DNA of 38,109 nucleotides. Source: a virus. A program made the position numbers and the translations under genes. Below the pieces are notes generated by a model. It had not been told where the DNA came from. It did no database searches and worked only from the letters and a program-made list of their open reading frames with translations. This document shows positions 29,849-37,570 of the stretch, in pieces. The stretch covers positions 1-38,109 of the IMG/VR virus record IMGVR_UViG_3300047444_000256; one strand, 5' to 3'. Each line of letters begins with the position of its first letter. The first letter of the stretch is position 1.

Positions 29849-32800
29849 GCCGCCTTCGCCTTCTTCTTCGCCCTCGGCTTCGCCTCACCGGCGACGCCTG
29901 GGGGCGGCTTGTTCATGCCGCCGGCCAGCCGCAGGATGTGCTGCTGCGTGCCCTGCAGCGTGCGCGAGCCGGCGTGATACTCGCGCCACGCCTGCTCGAC
30001 GCCCTGGCGCGTCTCCTCGGTCATCCGGTCGTCGAACAGGTTGCGCTTGGCCACCCAGGTCACCGACTGCAGCACCCTGGGTTCGATACCGAGCTCGTCC
30101 GCCAGCTCCCGGTAGGCGTCCGCCCACAGCGGGTAGGTGCCGCTCGTGCCGGAGACGTTCGACGAGCTGGCGCCCTTCCAGCCAGGGGGCGTATGGGCCT
30201 CGTCCTTCGGTCCCGTGGCCAACGACTGCATCACCGAGGTGCTTTGCTGGGTCTCCGGCCGCAGCAGCGCCGCACCGACCGCGTGCGTGTCCATCGTCAC
30301 GTCGTGATTGGCGGAGTGCGGATCCAGGATGTTGTTGTAGAACGACCGCACCTTATGGCGCGCGCCCATCGCCTGACTGAGCCGCTCGCGGTTGCCGCCG
30401 GACTCCAGTGCGATAATGGCGTTGGCGATCGCCCCGGTGTTCTGCCACGCGTTCTTCGCTGGCTTGCCATCCAGGTTGACCCACGTTCCCAACACCGTGC
30501 CGTCGGGGGCCAGCCGCTCAAAATGCTGCTCCGGATCGTGCGCCTCGTCATACGTTCGTATCCACATCGCCTTCTCGGCCGGCAGCTGCAGCTCAGCCAG
30601 CGTCTTGCCGCCGATGCGATCGAGCAGGGCGCGGTCCTTCTCTTTCCAGATCCGCCGCGCGGTCGCGGTCATCTCCGGCGACCACGCGGTATGCTGCTGC
30701 TCGTTGTATATACTCATCACCTTGTCGCCGAGCTTGACGTTCTGGTCCCACAATTTCTGCGGCGACAGCGCAGCGTAGACGCCCGCGGCACTCTGCAGTG
30801 GGATCTTCCACTTCTTCGCCGCGGCCACCGCCATGTTATGCGCGCCCTCATACCAAAGCGGCCCCTGTCGGCGGACCTCTTCCGGCGCGTTCTCGTAAAG
30901 AAACCGCAGGTTAGCTTTGGCGTGATTGATCGCCGCGCGTTCAATCTGCTCCGGCGTCTTCCCCTCGGTCTCCTCGGGCCGCAAATTGGGATACCCGTCG
31001 TGGTCCTTCAGCAGGTTCATGTTCTGCGTGTAAGTGTCCTTCGCGGGATCCTTGTTCCGATCCTCCTTCATGCCCTTCATGTCGGCGCGGCGGTATTTAT
31101 CACCCGCCTTTGCATCGACCGAACTCGGCTCGCGCGATGAGATCAGCGCCGGATGCCCCTTGCTGCCGGGCAGCGGCTTGGTGGTCTCCTCCGGCTCAAA
31201 CTCGGTTATGCCGAACGCGGTCCGATAGGTAGGAAGTATCCGTTTCCAGATCCGGTCAGCTCCTTCCACCCCCGAGCTTTCAATGATTCGCTTGTAGGCA
31301 AGCCGCGCTTCGTGCCGTTGTCTTTCAGGGGTGTCGCCTTTGCCGGCGTCGTTGCCGACGAGCTCGGCTTTGCCGCGTTGGAACGTGGGAGTTGTGCCAT
31401 AGTGCCCTGCTGCTCTTTCAAATGCCTCCGCCGCGTCGCCTTCCAGGTCAACGGCGTAGACGGTGGCACCGTCCTTGGTCGGGACGATGGAATGGAATGC
31501 GACGCCATCGTCAAGCATGTCTTGGTGGATTTTGTCAAGGCTTCCTTTAGCTTCGAATTGATACAGATGGGCGTTGCCGTCGGGCGATCGCTGGAACACC
31601 AGGGCAGCTTTCTGGTTGCTCAAATGGGCTTTCATCGCCGCGGCCAGCTTCAGCGCCTCCCAGGATCCGCCGTCGGTCTCGGTCATCACGGTGTTCTCGG
31701 CGCCGTCCGACCACGCCCCGATCACCGCCCGGTGGCGACTGCGCAGCCCGAGCGCGGTGTCGATTTCGTCGGCAGCGGTCTCCAGCATCTTCTGGCGTTC
31801 CGAGCGGAGCCCCGCGCTGGCGCTGCCGAAGTCCAGGTCTTCGTGGACACTGGGCGACACGAACGTGTGGCCGGCGCCAGCGCCCTTCCCGGTCTCACCC
31901 CCACCGCCTCCACCGCCACCGCCCGCGGTGAATTCGCCGCCCTTCTCGCTACCCCCGGGGACGCGCGGATGCTCCGCCGGATCCCAGTCAATGTCCGCCG
32001 TCCACCACGGGTCGACGTCGTGGGTCTGGTCGTCGTTGCCCTTGGCCTGGGGCTCGCCATCATCATCGCCGTCAGGATCGTCGTCGCCGTCCTCATCCGG
32101 CGTCTCGCCCTGCGCCAGGACGCGCACGGCGTCCTCCTCGGTCATATCCTCGACGGTGTCCGCCAGACACTCCAAGAACTTCTGCAGCAGCGCGGCGTCC
32201 TCGTCGCTCATCTCCTCGGGATCGTCAGACTCATCACCGTCCGGTGGGTCGCCGTCCTTCGGCTCGTCGTCTGACTGATCCGGGCGCCAGCCTGGGTCTG
32301 CGTCGCGCTCCGGCTTGGCGACAGCGCCCTTGATCATGCCGAACCCGCCACCCACGAACAGCTTCACCGCATGCTCGAGCAGCACGTGGTGCACCGCGTC
32401 TTCGGCGAACGTCGCGGCAAGTGCCCCCGAGTGGCCGGTCGGATCACCCAGCGCCATCGAGCCGGTGATCATCAGCGCCCGCGCGCCGTAGGAGAACAGC
32501 CCCATGGCCTGTTGCTTGGTCGGCTTGTTGCCGGTGGCCAGTGCGCGCAGCGCACCCACCGCGTGCTTGGCGTGGTGCGCCTCTTCTTTCAAATGCGCCT
32601 TGGCCAGATTCTTGCCCGCCTTGGCCATCTGCCTCAAATACCCTCCGATTTTGGCGCGTTCTTTGGGTTTGGATTTGGCGGCCTTAAAATGCTCGTGGAC
32701 AATTTCATAGTCCTCGGCCCCCAACGCGCCCTTGATCGTTTTGAACGCCTTGCCGGCGATCTTGTTGACCGCCTCCTTGGCCTGCTTGCCGCCTTCCGCC

Positions 32801-33168
32801 TTAACCCCGGCCGCGGTGTTCTCGCCGGTCTCGCCGGCGCGCACGTAGCTCTTGCCGAACGATTCCCGCTTGCCGCCGCCGGATCCGCCGCCGCCCCCGC
32901 CTTTGGCGAATTCCCCCTTGTTCTCCGGCTGGCCGCGCGGGTGCTTGCTCTCCTCCCAGGCATCGGGCCAGTCAACGTCGGCTGTCCAGTCAGCCGCGTC
33001 GCTGATGCCCTCGTTGCCGAGATAGGTGAAGTCCGGCGCGTAGAACCCGCGCGGCATCTTTTCGTCGTCGTCAGTTGGCTGCAGCGGATACACCCGGCCG
33101 GCCACGATCTGGTCGAAATGCAAACGTCCGTCCAGACCATCGTATATACGGTAGCCGTAGTCGATCAT
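29845..33168 (-). CDS. Modular 'polyvalent'-type protein, 1107 aa
   Basis: ATG at 33168 overlaps the protease gene's stop. Residues 1-70 end with WTADVDWPDAWEESKHPRG followed by a Gly/Ser linker. A helical block (90-290) and an acidic spacer (295-390) follow. Then WTADIDWDPAEHPRV and a second Gly linker (400-425) lead into a mixed domain (430-700, 'AWSDGAENTVMTE' and 'KAALVFQRSPDGNAHLYQFEAKG'). The C-terminal domain (about 705-1060) carries 'WYEGAHNMAVAAAKKW', 'AAGVYAALSPQKLWDQN' and 'DVTMDTHAVGAAL', a phage family I recall as DUF7178. The DTHA element resembles the VDTHV element of HhH-GPD DNA glycosylases, but the link is speculative. Location in the head block suggests a capsid-packaged protein. 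Confidence 0.7.
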   Translation of the reverse strand: MIDYGYRIYDGLDGRLHFDQIVAGRVYPLQPTDDDEKMPRGFYAPDFTYLGNEGISDAADWTADVDWPDAWEESKHPRGQPENKGEFAKGGGGGGSGGGKRESFGKSYVRAGETGENTAAGVKAEGGKQAKEAVNKIAGKAFKTIKGALGAEDYEIVHEHFKAAKSKPKERAKIGGYLRQMAKAGKNLAKAHLKEEAHHAKHAVGALRALATGNKPTKQQAMGLFSYGARALMITGSMALGDPTGHSGALAATFAEDAVHHVLLEHAVKLFVGGGFGMIKGAVAKPERDADPGWRPDQSDDEPKDGDPPDGDESDDPEEMSDEDAALLQKFLECLADTVEDMTEEDAVRVLAQGETPDEDGDDDPDGDDDGEPQAKGNDDQTHDVDPWWTADIDWDPAEHPRVPGGSEKGGEFTAGGGGGGGGGETGKGAGAGHTFVSPSVHEDLDFGSASAGLRSERQKMLETAADEIDTALGLRSRHRAVIGAWSDGAENTVMTETDGGSWEALKLAAAMKAHLSNQKAALVFQRSPDGNAHLYQFEAKGSLDKIHQDMLDDGVAFHSIVPTKDGATVYAVDLEGDAAEAFERAAGHYGTTPTFQRGKAELVGNDAGKGDTPERQRHEARLAYKRIIESSGVEGADRIWKRILPTYRTAFGITEFEPEETTKPLPGSKGHPALISSREPSSVDAKAGDKYRRADMKGMKEDRNKDPAKDTYTQNMNLLKDHDGYPNLRPEETEGKTPEQIERAAINHAKANLRFLYENAPEEVRRQGPLWYEGAHNMAVAAAKKWKIPLQSAAGVYAALSPQKLWDQNVKLGDKVMSIYNEQQHTAWSPEMTATARRIWKEKDRALLDRIGGKTLAELQLPAEKAMWIRTYDEAHDPEQHFERLAPDGTVLGTWVNLDGKPAKNAWQNTGAIANAIIALESGGNRERLSQAMGARHKVRSFYNNILDPHSANHDVTMDTHAVGAALLRPETQQSTSVMQSLATGPKDEAHTPPGWKGASSSNVSGTSGTYPLWADAYRELADELGIEPRVLQSVTWVAKRNLFDDRMTEETRQGVEQAWREYHAGSRTLQGTQQHILRLAGGMNKPPPGVAGEAKPRAKKKAKAA

Positions 33169-35315
33169 GCGGCCTCCCGTAACATCTGATCGAGCGTGCG
33201 GTCGTCCATCTCCTCGGCCAGCTTCTGCCGCAGGATCTGCCGCGCCTTGCCGAACAATTCAAAGCGGCGCTGCTGCGACAGGCCACCGAAACTCCAGGCA
33301 TCTTCGGCGCCCTCGTTGTAGGCGTAGGCGTAGAGCTCGGCGAACATCTCCGAAGCGCGCGCGCGGTTCTTGGCGAACTCGCTGGCGACCGGATACTTCT
33401 CGGCGAGGTAGTAGGCGGCGACGTTGCGCTCTTCCGGGGTCATCTTGCTGATGCCCTGTTCGATCGCATCCAGCAGCACCGGGTTATACGACAGCCCGGT
33501 GATGTCATCGATCGCGTGACCGACCTCGTGACGTAGGGTTGCGGCGCGCGAGGCGAGCATGCGCGTGGAGCCGTCCGGCAGGGTGATCTGATCGGCCACC
33601 CTGATCTTGCCGATGTCGGGTTCAAACAGCCCGGCCGGATGCATGCCGGGCGCGTAAGGATGATCGTCCGACAGCGCTTCGATCTCCTGCACCGCGCGCA
33701 CGTGCATGGTGGTCGCAAGGCGCCTGATGTGTGCTGCCGGCAACCGGCCAAGCTGCGCCTTCATGCCCGGCTTCATGCGCGAATCGCCACCGAAGCTGAG
33801 GCGGGTCGCCTCCTTGAATTCCTCGTCGTTCATGTAGGCGTAGGCGTCGGCACGCTTCTCGCGCTCGTTGTGGTCCTCGGTGAAGCGCCGCGTCACCTCG
33901 GCGCGCAGCGTGTCGTTGAGCTCCTGGTCGGCCTTAGAGAGCTTGCCGCTCTCCTGCATGCGGGTGTCCCACAGATCGTTTAGCGCGCTCTGCAGTTCAT
34001 ACATCGGCACCCACCTGCCGATCGCCGACGAGCCGCCGCTCGGCAGCGCCCTGAACCCCTTCACGCGTTCGGCGAGTGCCTTGATCTCGGCGTAGCGGAC
34101 CTTCGCTTCTTTGGTCTTGCCGAGCTCCGGCAGCCGGGGCGCGCCGGCACGCCACGTCAGCGCCTTGAACAGCCCCATGACCTCGTCGTCGTAGTCCTGG
34201 CCGCTGTGCAGCCCGGCGAACGTCTCGGCCACGAATTCCTTGGGATTGGTGCCGGCGTATTTGCTGACCTTCTGCGCGATGGTCTTTTCCCGCTCTGCCA
34301 TCCAGTTGCTGCGCACATCGGGATGCTCGAGGTGGCCAATCTCGTGCAGCAGAGTGCCGAGCGGGTTCGCTGTCGCCAGATGTCCCTGGTTAAGCTTGGC
34401 GGATGCTTCCGGGTCCTTCCAGAAACTGGAACGCGGGTTGACCAGGATGCCATTGGTCGCGCTGCCGATCGCGGCGAAGCGTGAATTGGTTTTGCTGCCC
34501 GACGGGTTCACCGTCATCGCCTTGTAGCCCGCGGCGCGCAGGATCCCGGCGGCGATCTCGGCGTTCTTCTTCTGGCTCGTCGTCCATTTGGGCTTCGCAG
34601 CCCCCACCGCCTTCGGACCACTGCCGCCGCCAGGACTCTCTGCAAATTGCCCGGCGTTGTCCGGCTGGCCGCGCGGATGGTCCGCCTCGTTCCAGGCGTC
34701 GAGGTAGGCACTGAAACGCTCGAAGATCGATTTCTTGGGCGCCGGCTTCGGCGCCTCGTCCACGCCGTCATAGTCATAGACCGTGCGGCCATCCATGATG
34801 CTGCAGCGCGCGCCGCAGCGGCCTTCGTCCACCAGGGCAACATGGTTGCAAAAGATACTTCTCTGCCGGCCAAGCCCTGGCGCGGTCTGCTCGTAGGCCG
34901 CGTTATAGCCGACGCTGATCGCGCGCTTGCCGCGCTTCACCGCGTCGATGCCGCGCCGGGTGGTGAACACCAGATCGGCCAGCAGCAGATCGTCGTGCAC
35001 CCCCTGGCCGCGGCGCGGGTTGACCACGTAGCCGACCGCCAGATTGTCCCAGTTGTCCGGGCCTACCGGCTCCCAGGGATGATCGTCCACCAGAGGCTTG
35101 CCTTCAAACGAACGGATGCTGGCAGGGTCGAACACCTCCGCGGCATCGCGTTCAACATGCACCCTGCCGCCGACGTCGCCCCGCAGCGGCGGCACCTCGT
35201 TCTCCCAGTAGATCTGCGTGCCGGTGCGCGCGATCGGCACATCTCTGTATATACGATAGCCCTCGGCAGTCTCGTCGCAGTGCGGCGACAGCCGGGTGAT
35301 GGTGGCCCACTCCAT
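33165..35315 (-). CDS. DUF2213 capsid maturation protease fused to two HExxH metallopeptidase-like domains
   Basis: ATG at 35315 overlaps the previous gene's stop (TAATG); 716 aa. Residues 15-190 are DUF2213: 'YRIYRDVPIARTGTQIYWENE', 'FEGKPLVDDHPWEPV', 'GDVGGRVHVE', 'GKRAISVGYNAAYE' and 'NHVALVDEGRCGARC'. That domain cuts head proteins during assembly. A linker with EADHPRGQPDNAGQF (about 210-225) follows. Then come two segments with metallopeptidase motifs: HEIGH at 324-328 with EFVAETFAG downstream, and HEVGH at 596-600 with EMFAELYAY downstream. Both have the HExxH...E shape. DUF2213 proteins I know end far earlier. The added segments may be virion-carried enzymes injected into the host; that function is inferred. 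Confidence 0.75.
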   Translation of the reverse strand: MEWATITRLSPHCDETAEGYRIYRDVPIARTGTQIYWENEVPPLRGDVGGRVHVERDAAEVFDPASIRSFEGKPLVDDHPWEPVGPDNWDNLAVGYVVNPRRGQGVHDDLLLADLVFTTRRGIDAVKRGKRAISVGYNAAYEQTAPGLGRQRSIFCNHVALVDEGRCGARCSIMDGRTVYDYDGVDEAPKPAPKKSIFERFSAYLDAWNEADHPRGQPDNAGQFAESPGGGSGPKAVGAAKPKWTTSQKKNAEIAAGILRAAGYKAMTVNPSGSKTNSRFAAIGSATNGILVNPRSSFWKDPEASAKLNQGHLATANPLGTLLHEIGHLEHPDVRSNWMAEREKTIAQKVSKYAGTNPKEFVAETFAGLHSGQDYDDEVMGLFKALTWRAGAPRLPELGKTKEAKVRYAEIKALAERVKGFRALPSGGSSAIGRWVPMYELQSALNDLWDTRMQESGKLSKADQELNDTLRAEVTRRFTEDHNEREKRADAYAYMNDEEFKEATRLSFGGDSRMKPGMKAQLGRLPAAHIRRLATTMHVRAVQEIEALSDDHPYAPGMHPAGLFEPDIGKIRVADQITLPDGSTRMLASRAATLRHEVGHAIDDITGLSYNPVLLDAIEQGISKMTPEERNVAAYYLAEKYPVASEFAKNRARASEMFAELYAYAYNEGAEDAWSFGGLSQQRRFELFGKARQILRQKLAEEMDDRTLDQMLREAA

Positions 35316-35551
35316 TACCGTCTCGTTATCTTCACGCGGCCGGAACGATAGACATCGATCTGCAAGATCGTATCGCCCGGCAGCGCCACCGGCCACGTGT
35401 GGTCGCGGGGGTTTTCCATCGAGGGTGTATTATCGACACCCTTAATGGTGCCTTTATTCTTGGAGGCATAGAAGACCTCTTCGCCTTTTTCTTCGCCATA
35501 TTGCTCCTTCATGTTTGCCATGACTTTGGAGCCTTTGGCGGTCAATGGCAT
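35315..35551 (-). CDS. 78-aa small conserved phage protein (GEEVFYASKNKG type)
   Basis: ATG at 35551, three bases after the preceding stop. 'PLTAKGSKVMANMKEQYGEEKGEEVFYASKNKGTIKGVD' is a compact helical unit common in phages next to head genes; I recall it as a small conserved protein of unknown function. The C-terminal half (PVALPGDTILQIDVYRSGRVKITRR) looks like a short beta-rich addition. Its stop overlaps the protease ATG (TAATG), making them a coupled pair. Confidence 0.7.
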   Translation of the reverse strand: MPLTAKGSKVMANMKEQYGEEKGEEVFYASKNKGTIKGVDNTPSMENPRDHTWPVALPGDTILQIDVYRSGRVKITRR

Positions 35552-35554
35552 GGC

Positions 35555-35998
35555 CTATGCCTCGCGGGTTGGCCGCTGCTGCTCTTCGGCCGCGCGGGCG
35601 TGCTCGGCGGTCTGGTCGGCGCGCTGCTGCCGGTCTGACCGCGCGCCATACTCAGGGCGACGCTGGCCGGTGCGGCGCTGCTGCACGATCTCTTCGCGTT
35701 GGTCGGTCGACAGCGCGTCCAGCGCCTCGTCACCGGTGGGCGGCGGCTCCGGGTCCGGCTGCATCACCACGGTGTCCGCCGGCTGCAGGCTGAACGGCGG
35801 CGCCTCGTAGCCCACCAGATTGGGCTGCGTGTAGGCGTGCGTGGCGACCTCGTCCGGCACATCCGAATAGGTGCCCGGCGTCGGGAACTGATAGACGGTC
35901 GGATCGGTCGGACCGCGTGCGCCTGGAAGCACCTCGGCGTCCATCGGGATCGGATCGAGCCGCACGCTGAACGGCTGGGCGACTTCAAGTGTTGCCAT
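35555..35998 (-). CDS. 147-aa virion-associated protein, paralogue of the 24876-25256 product
   Basis: ATG at 35998 is preceded by GAAAGGGAAAC; a longer start is not needed. The N-terminus (LEVAQPFSVRLDPIPMD) and 'YQFPTPGTYSDVPDEVATHAYTQPNLVGYEAPP' align with the 126-aa protein at 24876 (YFDV.., YVVPHLKGYVAPP). The C-terminal third is Gln/Arg-rich helix (TDQREEIVQQRRTGQRRPEYG). The two copies sit on either side of the capsid gene group. No named family is recognised; a minor capsid role is likely from position. Confidence 0.65.
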   Translation of the reverse strand: MATLEVAQPFSVRLDPIPMDAEVLPGARGPTDPTVYQFPTPGTYSDVPDEVATHAYTQPNLVGYEAPPFSLQPADTVVMQPDPEPPPTGDEALDALSTDQREEIVQQRRTGQRRPEYGARSDRQQRADQTAEHARAAEEQQRPTREA

Positions 35999-36011
35999 GA
36001 CTGTTTCCCTT

Positions 36012-36845
36012 TCATTCTGGCAGGACTGGTAACGCAACGCAACGACAGTTAAAGATCTGCCCGGGGTGGCTGTGGTAGTCCGGCGGATCCGACAGCGGCG
36101 GCGCGTCCCAACGCTGCCGCGAGTGGTTCAGCCGCTTGTGGCTCGGCCGCACCTTCCAGTCGCCGCTTGTTAACCATTCGTATTCATCGGCGCCGATGTG
36201 CTCGGCGCGCGCCTGCACCAGCACCGAGGCGGACCGCGCGGTCTCCGTCCGGGCAATCAGAGTCGCTCTGTTCCGCAGCCATGCCTCGGTGGCGTTTGGG
36301 TGGGCGCGCTCCAACGCCGCCTCCACCTCCGGCGTCCGCTCGGCGTAGCGAGCGGAGCTCAGTAAGGCCGCCGTGCTGGCCTCCTGGACGCGCTCCGCGG
36401 CGTCGGTCGGCAAGCTGGTGATAAGGCCCACCTGCAGTGCCAGCAGCCGCTCCAGCGCCTCGCCGATCGGCGCGCTGGCCAGCTCCGCGCGTAGCGCCAC
36501 CGACATCGCCGCGGCGTGCTTGCGCCATGCCGTCAGATTGCGCTGGTTGACCTCGAGCAGCATCCGCCAGCCGGTGGCGCGCGCCCAGGGCGTGGTGCCG
36601 AGGCGGTAGCGTCGCAGTGCCTCCAGGAGGTGCGGCAGCCGGTGCGGCGGCACCACCAAGGGGTCGCCCTCGGCGTGGTAGCGGACGATGTGGGCGATCT
36701 GCTTGGCGTAGCCGCGCAACGCCGCGCCGTAGCTGCGCTGCGCGTTGTGCGCCCGGCGGAACGCCGCATCGGCGCGGGCGTCCTCCTCGGCGCGCTGGCG
36801 CTGGCGGCGTTCGCTCTGGGTCTCTGCCTCGTCAGTCGCCAGCAT
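36012..36845 (-). CDS. MuF/SPP1 gp7-like minor head protein
   Basis: This encodes 277 aa from ATG at 36845, overlapping the previous gene by 14 bases. Mostly helical N-terminal 200 residues (QIAHIVRYHAEGDPLV, TTPWARATGWRML) are followed by the MuF (PF04233) signature: 'ATLIARTETARSASVLVQARAEHIGADEYEWLTSGDWKVRPSHKRLN', then 'PPLSDPPDYHSHPGQIFNCRCVALPVL'. The family's conserved ARTE, W-x-x-(S/A)-x-D-x-(K/R)-VR-x-SH and HPG-x-x-x-NCRC are all present. Such proteins lie next to the portal and take part in head assembly; some MuF proteins carry toxins, but none is fused here. Confidence 0.9.
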   Translation of the reverse strand: MLATDEAETQSERRQRQRAEEDARADAAFRRAHNAQRSYGAALRGYAKQIAHIVRYHAEGDPLVVPPHRLPHLLEALRRYRLGTTPWARATGWRMLLEVNQRNLTAWRKHAAAMSVALRAELASAPIGEALERLLALQVGLITSLPTDAAERVQEASTAALLSSARYAERTPEVEAALERAHPNATEAWLRNRATLIARTETARSASVLVQARAEHIGADEYEWLTSGDWKVRPSHKRLNHSRQRWDAPPLSDPPDYHSHPGQIFNCRCVALPVLPE

Positions 36846-37095
36846 CGAGATGCTTGGTTAGCGCGGCCTTGAACAGGTCCAGCAGCTGCTGGTCGGGATA
36901 CGCCGCGTCGCGTCGCACCACCTCTTCGATCTCCCCCGCATCGATCAACGCCTTCATCTCCGCCGCCATCACCGCGAGGTTGGCCAGGACCTTCCTGGCG
37001 TCCGTGCCCTCGGCCTCACAGTAAGCCCGCAGCTCTGCCATCGCCGGCGCCGCCAGAACCCTCGACAGATCCGGCTCCAGAGGGCGGGTCAGCAT
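36832..37095 (-). CDS. 87-aa unknown helical protein
   Basis: ATG at 37095 overlaps the preceding TGA (ATGA). The sequence 'LEPDLSRVLAAPAMAELRAYCEAEGTDARKVLANLAVMAAEMKALI' is helical, followed by 'EEVVRRDAAYPDQQLLDLFKAALTKHL'. Longer frames with an upstream start would run into the preceding gene in another frame. Not recognised by name. Located between a 157-aa unknown and the MuF gene, it is probably a small head-assembly protein. Confidence 0.6.
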   Translation of the reverse strand: MLTRPLEPDLSRVLAAPAMAELRAYCEAEGTDARKVLANLAVMAAEMKALIDAGEIEEVVRRDAAYPDQQLLDLFKAALTKHLDAGD

Positions 37096-37568
37096 CACAC
37101 GCTCTCGGTCTGGCTGGAGCGGACGAACGTCACCGGCGGCGGTTCCGGCGCCACGTTGGGGGGCTCCTTCAGCGCCAGCGCCGGGTTGGCGCTGCACCAC
37201 TGGTTGAATTCGATGGTCAGGTTGGTGTCGGCGAATTTGGCATACAGCGCCCGCCGCGCGCCGTTGTTGAAGGCGATGAAGTTGAAAAAATCGTTGGCGC
37301 TGCCGCGCGCCATGTCGGGGATGAAGATCATGTTGCCCTCGCGCACCCCCCAGGGTGGCGACAGGATCGGATCAGTGCTCGGGCCCGCACCCCCCATGGT
37401 GCCGAGGATCACTGGCGCCGGCCCCGCCGCACCGGCGTCATCGATCAGCCACGCCAGCACCGGGTTGTCGTGCAGGATCACCCACAGCATCCCCGGCTCG
37501 CCATACACCTCGTCGTTGTAGACACAGGTGATCAGGGTGGATCCGGTGGTCGATGGCACTGCGCTCAT
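37095..37568 (-). CDS. 157-aa unknown virion-block protein
   Basis: ATG at 37568 is preferred: GGAG lies eight bases upstream, whereas the GTG at 37574, which overlaps the portal stop, is too close to it. The sequence is beta-like and hydrophobic: 'TLITCVYNDEVYGEPGMLWVILHDNPVLAWLIDD', 'PVILGTMGGAGPSTDPILSPPW', 'NDFFNFIAFNNGARRALYAKFADTNLTIEFNQW'. The end is Pro-rich. The family is unknown to me. It follows the portal directly, so it may be a portal-associated or head-completion protein. Confidence 0.6.
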   Translation of the reverse strand: MSAVPSTTGSTLITCVYNDEVYGEPGMLWVILHDNPVLAWLIDDAGAAGPAPVILGTMGGAGPSTDPILSPPWGVREGNMIFIPDMARGSANDFFNFIAFNNGARRALYAKFADTNLTIEFNQWCSANPALALKEPPNVAPEPPPVTFVRSSQTESV

Positions 37569-37570
37569 GG

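Noticed and set aside
29938-32278. Plus-strand frames of 234-400 codons opposite the polyvalent gene
   Set aside because: They mirror the minus-strand gene's biased codons and contain Arg/Leu/Val-rich, non-domain sequence. The minus strand has recognisable modules and coupled start/stop overlaps.
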